From: Vombatus ursinus
Lineage: Eukaryota > Chordata > Mammalia > Diprotodontia > Vombatidae
Assembly (NCBI RefSeq): GCF_900497805.2
Contig: NW_020954588.1
Coordinates: forward strand, 15,367,192-15,431,191
DNA length: 64,000 nucleotides
Direction: 5' to 3'
The translations under genes and the position numbers were made by a program. Of the stretch, positions 20,883 to 31,396 are shown one piece after another (the stretch's first letter is position 1; the number at the start of each line of letters is the position of its first letter). Under the pieces are notes generated by a model. It saw nothing but the letters and a program-made list of their open reading frames with translations. It did not search any database and was not told the DNA's origin.

Positions 20883-21514
20883 ATGAGTCTAATCTCTTGT
20901 TTTATATTTAGGAAATAGAGGCCCAGGAGAAGGACACTTGCCCGATTTAATGTGTCTTACATTGAATTTCATTCTTTGTAAATGGCTTACTGTAAGTGGG
21001 GTTTTGGGTGTGGAAAACATTTCAGAGTCCCCTCCTTCCTCTCTCTCCCCCCAGTGCCTAGTAGAGTGTCAGTCACTTAGCAGGCCCTGAAAGGGACTGA
21101 TGGGTTGATGTGTACAAATTCCCTTTCTTTCTGCAGAGTATGGAGTTTGTACCATCTGCCTGGATGCTTGGGCCCATCTTCAAACAATTCCACATTTTTT
21201 TGGATGTACCAAATCTGCTTTAATTTATCACTTTGTTTTAATGGGCTGCACCAGCCCAGAATAGCTCCGAATCACTCATTTTCCACAAGGGCAGATGGCA
21301 CGCAGCCTTATGCAAGACTTGTAGATCTCTCACTATATTTGGTCAGTGTAAATTCAGTCCTTTTTTTGGTAGCTCCAAGAAGTACCAGTAGGCTTTATCA
21401 GTTTGTTGCTAAAAGCTGCAAGATTCTTCACTCCTGGAGCCACTGCGGTAAGTCTGGCCCATCTCAGGCACACCGGGTGATTGGTTTTTGAGATTGTTCC
21501 AAGGCACACTGTGG
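20883..21514. other. Repeat-poor block, possible conserved element at 21105-21450
   Basis: From 21135 a CTTTCTTTCTGCAG acceptor-like string and at 21449 a GTAAGT donor-like string bracket about 310 bp, and a 128-codon frame spans most of it. The predicted peptide has no recognisable domain. The text 'gctttaatttatcactttg' is the kind often seen in conserved enhancers. Neither reading is secure. Confidence 0.3.
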
Positions 21515-22335
21515 TACAGTGCAAAGACTGTTGGATCTAAAGTTAGGGGGTCTGGGTTCAGGTGTCTGCCCTGCCACTTATTAGTTGCGTGACCTTGGGC
21601 AAGTCTGTAATTCTCAAGTCATCAACAAACATTTATTAAGCACCTACTATGTGCCAGGCACTATGCTAAGCACTGCGGATACAAAGAAAGGCAAAGAACA
21701 AAACCAAAAACAAACAAACAAACAAACAAAAAAAAACAGTCTCTGCTCATGGTCTAATAGGAGAGATGACAGGCAAACATCTATCTACAAATAAGATATA
21801 TAGAGGATAAACTCAGAGAAAAGGTACTGAGATTATGAAGGCCTGGGAAAAGCCTCTTGCAGGTGGGGCTCTAACTGAGACTTGGAAGAAGCCAGGGAAA
21901 CACAGGGGGAGATGAGGACAGAGAAGATTCCAGGCACAGGGGACAACCAGGGTAAATGCCTGAAGCCAACAGGTCCAATGTTTGTGGGACGACCAGGAGG
22001 TCAGTAGCACCCGGATCACAGAATCCGTGGGAGAGAAGTAAGGTGTAAGAAGCCTGGAAAGGGAGGAGGGAGCTGGGCTCTAAAGAACTTTAAAAGTCAA
22101 ACAGAGGATTTTGTATTTAAGCTTGGAGGTAAAAGGAAGCAACTGGAGTTGATTGAAAAGTGGGGTGACAGACTATGTCTGGCACATAGTAGGTGCTTGG
22201 ATGGCTTGGAATTGGGGAGAAATTTGAGGCAGGAAGACCAACCCGCAGGCTATGGAAATAGTCCAAACTTAGTTTCTCCATTTGTAAATTAAGAGGCCAG
22301 ATGACTTTCAAGGTGTCTGAAATCTGGAAGATGGA
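21515..22335 (+). mobile_element. THER2-like SINE split by an L2
   Basis: Left part 21515-21612 ('tctgggttcaggtgtctgcc', TGCGTGACCTTGGGCAAGTC). Right part 22263-22335 ('tttctccatttgtaaattaa', 'ccagatgactttcaaggtg'). The pieces are consecutive in the SINE consensus, so the L2 between them came later. Confidence 0.65.
21613..22262 (-). mobile_element. L2 LINE, antisense, inserted in THER2
   Basis: 'aacatttattaagcacctac', 'atgtgccaggcactatgcta', 'agtctctgctcatggtctaa', then 'tgagacttggaagaagcc', 'gattccaggcacaggggaca' and 'gaccaacccgcaggctatgg'. About 650 bp of the L2 3' third. An AAAC run (21712-21735) expanded inside. Confidence 0.83.
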
Positions 22336-22437
22336 GAGAATTTGTAAAGCGTTTAAAGGGTCTCCAGATGTTTCTCCCACCCTGGTGCATCTTTGGATCC
22401 AGTTTAAAGGGCAAAACTGGAAGCAGATTACTTCTTA

Positions 22438-22681
22438 GAGGCAGCTAGGTAACACATTGGATAGAGCTCCCAGCCTGGAGTCAGGAAGACCTGAGTTCAA
22501 ATCTGCCCTCAGACACTTACTAACTGTGTGACTCTGGGAAACTCATTTAACCTGGTGGCCTCAGTTTCTTCATCTGTCAAATGAGCCGGAGAAGGAAATG
22601 GCAAACCACTCCCACCAAGATCTTTGCCAAGGAAACCTTAAATAGGATTATGAAGAGTTGGACATGACTGAAAAACAATAG
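22438..22681 (+). mobile_element. MAR1-type SINE
   Basis: 'gaggcagctaggtaacacat' head, 'gacctgagttcaaatctgcc', 'gagaaggaaatggcaaacca', tail 'gttggacatgactgaaaaac'. Confidence 0.86.
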
Positions 22682-22727
22682 GGGCCCTTGGTCCTGGACT
22701 TTTCTGTACACCATATCCCTTACCTGA

Positions 22728-23010
22728 AATATGATGCAATGAGAAGAACTCTGGATTTGGGGTCAGAGGACCCAGCTTCAAATCCTAGTTTGCCACTATG
22801 TTTCCTTTGTTGTTCAGTCATATTCAGTTGCGTCAGACTCTTCAGAACCTCATTTGGGGTTTCCTTGACAAAGATACTGGAGTGGAGTGGAATCCAGATT
22901 TGGACACTTAGCTGCCTGTGTTTCCTTAGGCAAATTATTTTTCTCATCTGTGAAATAAAGGAGTTGGTCTAGATAACATCTATGGTCCTTTCCAGCTCTA
23001 ACTCTAAGAT
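22728..23010 (+). mobile_element. THER2-like SINE interrupted by a MAR1 fragment
   Basis: SINE parts 22728-22802 and 22881-23010 ('ttggggtcagaggacccagc', 'gaaataaaggagttggtcta', 'tggtcctttccagctctaac'). An antisense MAR1 tail fragment lies at 22803-22880 ('ttgttgttcagtcatattca', 'gacaaagatactggagtgg'). Confidence 0.7.
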
Positions 23011-23024
23011 CACAAGTCCTTTTT

Positions 23025-23167
23025 TCTTTTTTAAATTTTTTTGGGAGGCAATCAGGATTAGGTGACTTGTCCAGGGTCACACGGCTAGTAAATGACAGGC
23101 TGGATTTGAACTCAGGTCCTCCTGACTTCAGTGCCAGTACTCTATCCACTGCACCACCTACTTGCCC
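23025..23167 (-). mobile_element. WSINE
   Basis: Antisense: 'gggaggcaatcaggattagg', 'tgacttgtccagggtcacac', 'gaactcaggtcctcctgact', 'ctgcaccacctacttgccc'. Flanks 'aagtcctt' and 'aaatcctt' may be a decayed duplication. Confidence 0.85.
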
Positions 23168-23196
23168 TTAAATCCTTCTTAAAGGGTTTATTTTTT

Positions 23197-23348
23197 ATTT
23201 ATTTATTTTTGCTTTTTGGTGAGACAATTGGGGTTAAATGACTTGCCCAGGGTCACACAGCTAGTAAGTGTCAAGTGTCTGAGGTCAAATTTGAGTCCTC
23301 CTGACTCCAAGGCTGGAGCTCTATACACTGTGCCATCTAGCTGCCCCA
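23197..23348 (-). mobile_element. WSINE with 18-bp target-site duplication
   Basis: Antisense full copy ending 'gtgccatctagctgcccca'. TTAAAGGGTTTATTTTTT is at 23179-23196 and 23349-23366, an exact 18-bp direct repeat. TT next to AAA is the preferred type of cut site for L1 endonuclease. Confidence 0.94.
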
Positions 23349-23366
23349 TTAAAGGGTTTATTTTTT

Positions 23367-24295
23367 TTTAAATGTTATTAAATCTCCAGGTTTGGTCCTT
23401 AGTTTTCATTTTCATTTTTAACTTGAGAGTACCTAAGACTTCATTGGAGACTCTTCTCCCAGATAATCAGAAATTCAGGCAGCATGTAATCAACATTTTT
23501 TTTCTCAAAAGGGAATTGGTCAGGGGTTATCTGTGATCGTTCATATTTTCATGACAATAAAGACTGGCTGATACTGTGCATATGCATGAAGGCTGTATTC
23601 TTGTGGTCAGTCCTGAACACACTCACAAAGGAATATCTAGGGGGATTAGGTCCAGAATGTCAGGCATTATTACTTCTCACCAGTCAATCACAGGCTTGCC
23701 TGGGACACTGCAGGGTTGGAGATAGCCCTTCCTTGGGTTTTCTTTAGCGCCTCCATTTAGCTGCTGTCTAACCTTCAAAGTGAAAACAAATCTCCTGGGG
23801 TAGGAAAAAACAAACAAACAAAAAACCCCAACCTTTCCCCCTCAATTTCAGCCAATTGCAAGAGTAGAAACCTCATCTGCCTTTCTCTTTTGCATTGCAG
23901 CGTCTAGACTATGCTGTGAGCCATTTGGTTCCCTAGGCATTATTGGGGAGGCCACTGAAATATTTTCCACTCTAGTTGACTTTTTAAAAATTCTATTTCC
24001 AGTTTGGGCCTCTGGGAGATTCAGTCAATTGGAGGCTGTTAAGGGGGACAAGCCCAGCTTTTAGAATGATTATTAAATGTCCTTTCTGAACCACAGAATA
24101 TGACTGTTAATAACCGATTTTAGTCCCTGGAGAGCTCACAGGGCTTTTTATACATTACTTCATTTCATTCATCCTCACAGCACTCTGGGGAGGCCAGGGG
24201 TGTGAGGGATTGTGACACTCATCTAGAGAAGGGGGGTGGAAAGGACAGTGGCGGCAAGGAATGAAACTTAACCAAATCTACTTGTCCGGCAGCTC
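23367..24295. other. Repeat-poor block, candidate conserved non-coding DNA
   Basis: About 900 bp with no SINE or LINE except a possible MIR scrap near 24140-24240. It holds 'gattattaaatgtcctttct' and a TTTTGCATTGCAG acceptor-like string at 23888-23900. No long frame. Possible enhancer of a distant gene (inference). Confidence 0.38.
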
Positions 24296-24299
24296 CAGA

Positions 24300-24575
24300 T
24301 TCCGAGACAGATCTCTGGATCTGAAGTCAGGAGGGGTTTGGGTTCAAGTCCCTTGTGATACAGGGGAATTAGCACCAGATTCAGTCAGAGGACCTGGGCT
24401 CCAATCCTTCTAGGGGCAAGTCACTTAATCTTTCTGTCTCAGTTTCCTCGTCTGTAAAATAAGGGTTTGAGTAGATCAGAGCCTGCCTCTGATTCTTATT
24501 AACTGTATCACCCTGGATAAGTTGGCAAATCTCTTTAAGCCTCAGTTTCCTTATCTGTAAAGCCATGATTAAGCT
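24300..24575 (+). mobile_element. THER/MIR cluster
   Basis: At least two overlapping sense SINE remnants: 'gacctgggctccaatccttc' with TCAGTTTCCTCGTCTGTAAA (24370-24475) and 'aactgtatcaccctggataa' with TCAGTTTCCTTATCTGTAAA (24490-24565). A third head piece lies at 24300-24355. Confidence 0.65.
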
Positions 24576-24784
24576 ATTAACAAGCATTAATTAAGCTTAT
24601 TATAGCGGGTGGAGACAAAAGTGAACATAAAGTTGTCCAGGAAGAGTTGACATTGTGTTGGGGGAGAAGGCATGTGCATGAATAAGCAGAAGCAATATAT
24701 GCAGAATGAATGCTGGGTAATTGGGGGGGGCGGGAGGGCACTTAAAGCTGGGGACAATCAGGAAAGGCTCTTTCCTCCCTGGTT

Positions 24785-24945
24785 CAGAGGTCTATTTATT
24801 GTCAGGATCAAATGAGATAATGTTTATAAATCACTTCTTAAATCTTGAAGTGCTACATAAATGTCTGCTGTTATTAACGAATGTAAACCATGTTGCAAAC
24901 CTTAAAGTACCATATAAATGCCAGCTATTATTATTATTACTAGTG
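24785..24945 (+). mobile_element. Two MIR 3' tails in tandem
   Basis: 'gatcaaatgagataatgttt' and 'agtgctacataaatgtctgc', then 'accttaaagtaccatataaa' and TATTATTATTATT. A 228-codon frame through this region is assembled from repeat text and is not a gene. Confidence 0.65.
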
Positions 24946-25124
24946 AATTGTTTCCCGTTCTGGACTCCAGAATTAGAGAAGAACGTGGGACACTTGGACA
25001 GGGATCAGAAGAGGACACACATAGAAGGGCAAGGTCCTTCACAGGGTATAGGAATTGTCCCAGCCCTGCTTTGGGGGGTTTCAGAGGTGAATGTTTCTGC
25101 TGCTGGCACTGGGCAGTTACAGAG

Positions 25125-25205
25125 GAGGCATGGGTGCAATGGAGTCAGAAATCTCCAGCTTGCTGTCTGTGTCACCCTGGACAAGTCAATCAATCTCCCA
25201 TATCA
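25125..25205 (+). mobile_element. MIR fragment
   Basis: 'gaaatctccagcttgctgtc' then TGTGTCACCCTGGACAAGTC. Confidence 0.55.
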
Positions 25206-25690
25206 TTGCCTTTACACTTGCTGTCCCCCCCCCCCCCAACTAGAATATTCTCCCTTCTCCCCTCAGCCTCTTGAAATCCCAGGTTACCTCCAAGACTTCA
25301 AGCACCCTTTTCTTCAGCAGGCCATTTCTGGTGTCTCCAAAATTGCCTGGTATCTATTTCGTACGCTTTTGTACTCTATAAGTATGTGCCTGTTGGCTCC
25401 CCTATAAGGTCACAGATAGAGCTTATCTCATTTTGCCGATGAGGAAACTGAGGCAAAGAGTGGTTAAGTGATTTTCCCTAGGTCATGTGAGTAGTTACAG
25501 ACTTGGACTATGGACTCCAGACCCAACATTCTTCCCTCCATACACCCTCCTTCTCTGTGTCTCTGCTCATCGACGACGACAGCAGCAGCATGCTCCTTGA
25601 GAGCAGGGCCTACTTTGTATCTCCAAGGCTTAGCACAGGGCTTGGCACACAGTAAGCCTTTAATAAAAGCCTGTTGATTGATTGACTGAT
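25206..25690 (+). mobile_element. L2 3' end, split by a MIR
   Basis: Parts 25206-25405 ('ctagaatattctcccttctc', 'tacctccaagacttcaagca', 'aaaattgcctggtatctatt') and 25546-25690 ('ctccttgagagcagggccta', 'aggcttagcacagggcttgg', 'taataaaagcctgttgattg'). A C-run starts at 25226. Confidence 0.78.
25408..25545 (-). mobile_element. MIR inserted in L2
   Basis: Antisense 'cattttgccgatgaggaaac', 'tgaggcaaagagtggttaag', 'tggactccagacccaacatt'. Confidence 0.72.
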
Positions 25691-25694
25691 GGAT

Positions 25695-25795
25695 TGACAC
25701 TTCCTCTGATTCTCAGTTTCCTCAGCTCTAAACTGAAGTTGGGAATTAGAAGGCCTCCTGGTCCTTTCCATCCCTAAATCTCTTACTATATTGGA
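25695..25795 (+). mobile_element. THER2 tail fragment
   Basis: 'attctcagtttcctcagctc', 'aaggcctcctggtcctttcc', 'atccctaaatctcttac'. Confidence 0.58.
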
Positions 25796-25879
25796 GCCTA
25801 TTTCAAGGAAGGACTAGCATCTCCGGTGCGAGGGCTTGCCCAAGCCCTTTTCAAGGCTGTTCCTTCATTTTTGGTGTTC

Positions 25880-26319
25880 ACCTGTCACCCAGCTCTCACC
25901 TGTGACTCCAAGAAGCTGTAGCGTGTGCAGTGGCCAGTCAACATATGGGCTAAACCAGGTTGAGGGGAACCAACAGGCCTCCAACGTGTTGGTGAGTTGG
26001 GAGGACGTCTACCTCAAGCACTGAAGACTTCCTCTAGCAGAATGGGCAGATGGGAACAATTTGTCCCAATGGTCAATGAGGCAAGTGAATAGGGCTTAGA
26101 GCTTGGTTAGGCATGGAAGAGGCCAAGATCATCCACTGCTTTGGAGGCTATCACCAGTCATCGTGACTTTGGTCCTGCCATTGGACTTCGATGACTCTGG
26201 AAGAAAGAGTGAGACTGATGACTTTGTGCAACTCAGCCTCACTTAAATCTAATTCATGAGCAAGTCAAGACATCACTGGTGATGTCATTGGTCCTCTTAG
26301 AAAACCAAAGACCAACAAC
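25880..26319 (+). mobile_element. Marsupial interspersed repeat with a LINE-like 3' tail
   Basis: 'aaccaggttgaggggaacca', 'caatttgtcccaatggtcaa', 'gactttggtcctgccattgg', 'caagtcaagacatcactggt' and the tail GATGTCATTGGTCCTCTT. I remember this text as a dispersed marsupial repeat without a sure name. The tail matches the LINE fragment at 57590-57880, so that LINE may have moved it. Confidence 0.6.
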
Positions 26320-26479
26320 AGTAACTGTATGAGGCAACCAGCGGAAAAACTCAGCCCCAGCTGGTGCTGAGTGCATGCTTAGATACAAATCAGCCATACA
26401 TAACCTCCTCTACCTCCAAAGGGAGAACTTCTCTGATTCTTGTCTATACTGACTTCTCGTCTCTTTCACTTCAATTCAA

Positions 26480-26580
26480 GGAGCAGTTTTAAGCATCTAT
26501 GGGGCTAGGCTTGGGGATGAAAACCAAAACTGGTCCTGCCTTCAGGGAGCTTACATTCAAGGTATTCAAGGTCACCCTTC
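26480..26580 (-). mobile_element. L2 fragment, antisense
   Basis: 'taagcatctatggggctagg', 'ctgccttcagggagcttaca'. Confidence 0.6.
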
Positions 26581-27124
26581 ATTCACTCCTCTAGCAAACA
26601 AAGGGAGGGTACAGTGTGACTCCCCCAAGGCTGTCCCACTAGGGAAGGCCAGTGTTACAAGGCGAAAAATCAGGCATTTTCCACGTCCTATGTCACTGCC
26701 ACACCCTCCTCTCCCTCCCTTTCCCCCTCCTTTGACTCTTCAGACACTAAAACCAAACAAATCACTTCAGGGCTCCAGAAATGAGTTATTGGCCTGGTAT
26801 ACATCTCGCCCCAAATGCAAGCTTTCCCACCTCTTGTTGCCGATACATCCGCTGCTGATGCATCCCTTTGGCAGCCACCTGAAAGAGCTGAACCCTTGAG
26901 TCAACAATGACTCATCTGCCTCTGGGTTGCCAGGAAGACTCGGGGTCAATAGGGCCACGAGAATGTGGGTCAGGTCAGGAACTAACAAGGGAGGGGACTG
27001 CTTCTCCCCTGATGGTCAGAAGAAGCAAGAAACAAACAGATGGGAAGAAATTCAAGGAAGAATTCAAGGAAATTCCAATGGAAAGGAAGAATTTCCAAAT
27101 TCCCAAGGCCCTTTTGGGTTTGCA
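26581..27124. other. Unassigned stretch
   Basis: No repeat recognised. Overlapping open frames of 69-101 codons on both strands have no domains. Confidence 0.4.
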
Positions 27125-27290
27125 AAGGGCTTTTCCCACAGCAGGTAGTTGCGCAAATATTATTATCTACATTTTTCAGATAAAGGAAAGGATTTTCATC
27201 CATGAAAGTTAAGTGACTTGCCCAAGGTCACACAGAAAAGTAACAGAGGAAAACCCAAGTTTCTGAACTCAGTCCTCTAGGCATATCTCT
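27125..27290 (-). mobile_element. MIR/THER1
   Basis: Antisense 'tattattatctacatttttc', 'agttaagtgacttgcccaag', 'gtcacacagaaaagtaacag', 'tttctgaactcagtcctcta'. Confidence 0.76.
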
Positions 27291-27384
27291 AAGACTATAA
27301 ATTACCAGCATTCATTGGCAGAAGAAATGTCCACATCTAGAAACTCCCTTTATCAATGAAATCTCAGGTGCAGTCTATAGGACT

Positions 27385-27535
27385 AGGCAGGGTAGTGGGC
27401 AATCAGGGCTCAGTATTAGGAAGACACAACATCAGAGTGGACCTCAGATACTTACTAGCTGTGGATTCTGGGCAAGTCACTGAAATGCTGTCTGCCTCAG
27501 TTTCTTTAACTGTAAAATGGGTTGTTGTAAGGAGG
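27385..27535 (+). mobile_element. MIR/THER fragment
   Basis: 'cctcagatacttactagctg', 'tctgggcaagtcactgaaat', 'gcctcagtttctttaactgt'. Confidence 0.7.
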
Positions 27536-27639
27536 TAATTTTTTTATATTCATATGTATACATGTATATTTTCATATATATTCAGATATATAAACTCAGA
27601 AAGGGGACCCAAAGCCAAGATGGGATCGTAATCTAGATA

Positions 27640-27865
27640 ATAACTAATTTTAAGGTTTGCAAAGCATTTTATATATTATGTGATTTGATCTTTATAACAA
27701 CCATCTAAAGTGGGTAATATTAGTATACTCATTTTACAGATGAGGAAACAGAGACAAATGAAGCAAAAGAGTTGCCCAGGGTCATGTACCTAATAGGTCC
27801 CCAAGACAAGATTTGAACTTGGGTCTTCCTGACTACATGTACTACACTACAGCACCTTAATAGCC
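27640..27865 (-). mobile_element. MIR/THER1, near full length
   Basis: Antisense 'ttaaggtttgcaaagcattt', 'tgatctttataacaaccatc', CATTTTACAGATGAGGAAAC, 'ttgcccagggtcatgtacct', 'gatttgaacttgggtcttcc'. Confidence 0.82.
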
Positions 27866-28404
27866 TTTTCTATTATTGTGACAAACAGGCTTTGTAAACC
27901 TCAAAGGGGGAGGCATTTTAAGGAAGGATTGAAGGAATTCCCACCCCCCACCAACCCCTAAAATCATGTTGCACGGGGGCTACCTATGAATCTTGCTTGG
28001 GAGGGGAGCCCTATCTGTTCCACTCACCCCCACCTATGGACAGGTACCTCCAGAGTTAGCTTAGACCCAGCCTCTGTGAAGATTTTGAGCTCTGTTTCCC
28101 TCTTAGCTCTTCCCCTCCTCCCTCTTCCCAAAGGAAACTCAACCCTGGATAAATGGAGATGCCTTCAGGGCCCCTGCTGCAGCAACCCAGCTTGGTGAGC
28201 TCACCAAGGCTGATTTTACCTGTAAGAAAGAAGCCAGCCCTACAGGAGTCTTTTACCTCCCACCAACTCTACCAGAAATTGTTGAGACAGGTCGAAAATC
28301 AGCTGGGATGGGGAAAAGCTGAGGTGGCCCACTCAGCCCAAGGGAGTCCTGAGAGAAATCAGACATGGGGCAAATAGGAACTTAGCCAAAAATGGAGAAG
28401 ATCA
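27866..28404. other. Unassigned stretch
   Basis: GC-moderate text with two overlapping 70-74 codon frames; no domain and no repeat recognised. Confidence 0.4.
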
Positions 28405-28485
28405 TCCAAGGTCTGGTCACCCAGTATTAAGTGGCCAAGCTGGGATTCGAATCCAGGCACTTTCTCTGCCAATATAAACTGTCTC
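28405..28485 (-). mobile_element. MIR core fragment
   Basis: 'ggtcacccagtattaagtgg' then 'gggattcgaatccaggcact'. Confidence 0.58.
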
Positions 28486-28569
28486 ATTGGGAATCTGAGA
28501 GGGGCAGAAGAGAGGGTGCTGAATTTGGAGTGTTCTTAGGCTCAAAAGAAGGGCAAAGATGCCCCTTAG

Positions 28570-28670
28570 AGGGCTTCCTTGTGTGACCCCGGCAAGTGAT
28601 TTCCTCTCTGGGCCTCAGATTAGGATTCAGTGACCTCTGAACACCCTCTAATTCACCATCCTATACTAAT
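28570..28670 (+). mobile_element. THER2 fragment
   Basis: 'cttgtgtgaccccggcaagt', 'cctctctgggcctcagatta', then a tail beginning 'agtgacctctgaacaccc'. Confidence 0.5.
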
Positions 28671-29334
28671 TATATCTTCAATCATCACCACAATATTGAA
28701 GAGGATGAAGGGAGGTAGGCAGGCAGGCCTTAGGTTGCTGTTTTAACCTGTCTGCCTCAGGTGTTCTTTGTCCCAATGACACATTCATGAGTCAACCAGG
28801 TGAACTGGCTGACCATCCCTTCTCAGTTCCATGGACCGCATTGACTCGAGAAGCATGGTTAGCTCAAGTCTAGCCTGGGCTGGGCTAGAATCATTTCATT
28901 CTAGGCCCTTGAAATTGTCCTCTTTAAGGGTTGTTGACCTAATTTTCTGAGGAAGAAGGTCCAGGGGAAGAGTTGCTGTGGTTCTCTCTCCCCTTTCCCA
29001 TTCCAGCATGATGCCTGACTCTTAATCAATGATCGGTTTAATGATTAGTTTCTTTTTCTTCCTTCTTCCTCTGTCCTTCCTGACCCCAGGGTTCATCTCT
29101 GCCAGCGGGAAAGGGAAGACCTTCTGGGACGATTTTCCCCGACTCAGAAAGTTGTGGAACAATGAAATTAAAGAGAAATGGGAAACAAACTCCCGTCATT
29201 AACCACCCCTCTCCTCCCAAGCTCAGTAGCTGAAGTAACAAAGCATCTTTGCGAGTGTGAGTAATGTTAGGAGATGAATGTTACGATGGCACCAGAGAAT
29301 GAGGCTTGGAATTGAGCTAGGCCAACCCAATCTA
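28671..29334. other. Unassigned stretch
   Basis: Includes a small GGCA repeat (28716-28728). No LINE or SINE recognised. Confidence 0.4.
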
Positions 29335-29470
29335 GGCTAGTTCCTTCAATTTACAGGTGAGAAGACTGAGGCCTAGAGTAGTTATATGGCTTGTCCAAGG
29401 TTATACAGGTTATTAGCGGTAGAACCAGGATTTGAACTCAGGGCCTCTGAGTCCAAATCCAGCAAATACA
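29335..29470 (-). mobile_element. MIR
   Basis: 'caatttacaggtgagaagac', 'tgaggcctagagtagttata', 'aaccaggatttgaactcagg'. Confidence 0.74.
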
Positions 29471-29699
29471 ACAAAATTATTCATATGGACAGGTAAACGC
29501 AGTTAATTTACTTCCAAGGGTTATTTTCTCAGTATCAAAGCTTCATTAAACAATTACAGATAACCTTTCTACTGTTATTAGTGAGTAATACTTCCAGGCT
29601 CCAATGAATATCTAATCTCATTAATGTTGACATTCCCTCCCACAGGGCAGATTCTAAACTGGTCACACCTTCTCATCTTGTGTGATTTTTTTTTTTTTT

Positions 29700-29847
29700 G
29701 GTACATGAGGAAGCAGCCCTATGTGTGGAAAGAACACGGGATTTTGACTCAGAGGACCTGGGTTTAAATCTTAGCTGGACTATTTCCTTCTTGTGTGATC
29801 TTATCACCTCCACTCTGGAGGCTTCAGTTTGCTCACCCCTAGACTGA
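29700..29847 (+). mobile_element. THER/MIR SINE
   Basis: 'tttgactcagaggacctggg', 'tttaaatcttagctggacta', 'cttgtgtgatcttatcacct'. A T-run sits just before it. Confidence 0.62.
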
Positions 29848-30092
29848 GGGCAGCTAGGGGGCACACTGGGCCTCGAGTCAGGAAGACTGAGCTCAAATTC
29901 GGTTTCAGATACTTACTCTCTATGTGACTCTGGCCAAGTTACTTAATCTGTTTGCCTCAGTTTCCTCATCTGCAAAATGAACTGGAGAAGGAAAAGTCAA
30001 ACCGCTCCAGTAGATAACGCCAAGAAAACTCCAAATGGAGTCATGAAGAGTTGAACATCACTGAAACAACTCAATAACAATAACAACAGACT
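29848..30092 (+). mobile_element. MAR1-type SINE
   Basis: 'gggcagctagggggcacact' head, 'tacttactctctatgtgact', 'actggagaaggaaaagtcaa', tail 'gaagagttgaacatcactga'. Confidence 0.86.
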
Positions 30093-30175
30093 GAGAGTGT
30101 TGAATTAATTACATGATATGTGAGCGATTTGGCACAGACCATTTATTTAAAACTGAAGGCTTCCTCTAGGTGGCA

Positions 30176-30399
30176 GGTTCTTAACCTGGAGTCAACAGGA
30201 ATTTATGGATAGATTCTAGGGGGCACATAAACTTGAATAGGAAAAAAAAATTACATCTTTATTTCCACTAACCGTTGGCATCCTTTGTAATCCTGTATAT
30301 TTTATTTCATGCAGTTAAAAAACATTCTTCTAAGAGAGGGCCCAAGGCTTCACCAGACTGCCAAAGGGGTCCATGACACAAGAAATGTTAAGAACAGGG
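30176..30399 (-). mobile_element. hAT-like MITE, copy 3 (reverse)
   Basis: Starts 'ggttcttaacctggagtcaa' and ends 'aatgttaagaacaggg'. Interior 'cctttgtaatcctgtatatt' and 'aggcttcaccagactgccaa' are the reverse of copies 1 and 2. An extra block makes it longer. Confidence 0.68.
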
Positions 30400-30449
30400 C
30401 CCTCCTCTACGCCTTTTAACATTTCATGAATGTATATAAGACAGTAGGG

Positions 30450-30640
30450 CCATGTAAAGCATTTATAGACATTTATGTGCCAGGCATTGTGCTAAATACT
30501 AGTGATCTAAATATAGAAGTGAGATTTTCCTTGCCTTCAAAGAGCTCCTAATCTAACAGGGGAAGACATTGCATACAGGGGACTGGGGGCCAGGGAAGGG
30601 GGTTTGGGGAGTCAAAGGGATGGTGAGCTGAGTCACAGGG
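30450..30640 (-). mobile_element. L2 3' end, antisense
   Basis: 'gacatttatgtgccaggcat', 'tgtgctaaatactagtgatc', 'ttgccttcaaagagctccta'. Confidence 0.72.
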
Positions 30641-31133
30641 CAGTTCATTGGCATACCCTTTCCAGAAGCAATGGTAGTGTTGATCTTCTTACTGTTCTGA
30701 GAACAAGAGTTGGGAAGGATGGGGTCACGTGCGATAGCAGGAGGTGGTCAAGGTGAATGAGGTTGAAGGTTGATTGAGATGGGTGGCCCATTTTGGGCCT
30801 GGCTACATATGGTAGGCTATGGAACTTTGTGCTCACTCTCAACAAATCAGTACCACTCAGCCTCCATTTTGGGGAAGGCCCCAAGTCGGCCAACCCACAT
30901 TCCTCAGCTGTCTATGATTCTGACTTTCTAGGCTTTAACACCAGGCCTTAGCTGCAGCCTCATGCTAGAACTTCCACCAGTTTTTGAGACCCTCGCACCC
31001 TGGAAGACCCCTCTGCTATGCTGGCTCCCTTCTTTCGTGGGTGAGTTCCTCCCAGGGCCTCCATTTTGGGGAGGGGTCACTACCAGATAACCTTTCCCCT
31101 CCTGACTGTTCTTCCAACTTTCTGTAAGTCAGT
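30641..31133. other. Unassigned stretch with a repeated CCTCCATTTTGGGGA motif
   Basis: CCTCCATTTTGGGGA occurs at 30861-30875 and 31060-31074. Otherwise no repeat recognised. Confidence 0.4.
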
Positions 31134-31375
31134 ACTGTTGCTGTTCAGTCATTTCAGTTCTGTCTGATTCTTCATCATCTGATTGGGAATTTTCTTGGCA
31201 AAGATACTAGAGTGGTTTGCTCTTTCCTTCTCTAGCTCATTTGACAGATGAGGAAACTGAGGCAAACAAGTGAGACCATACCTTCTTGCCCAGGGTCACA
31301 CAGCTATTAAGTTTCTGAGGTTACATTTGAACTCAGGTCCTCCTGACTCTAGGCCCAGCACTCTACCCACTCACA
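31134..31375 (-). mobile_element. MAR1-type SINE, left arm of an inverted pair
   Basis: Antisense: 'gttgctgttcagtcatttca', 'cttggcaaagatactagagt', 'gcccagggtcacacagctat', 'aactcaggtcctcctgactc'. Confidence 0.86.
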
Positions 31376-31396
31376 TACTGAGTGTGATATACATCC

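Noticed and set aside
24721-25407. 228-codon plus-strand open frame
   Set aside because: It crosses MIR tails, a MIR fragment and L2 text; the peptide is a translation of repeats with no domain.
26907-27212. 101-codon frame and overlapping 73-codon frames on both strands
   Set aside because: Three overlapping frames, none with a domain; typical of chance open frames, and the end runs into a MIR.
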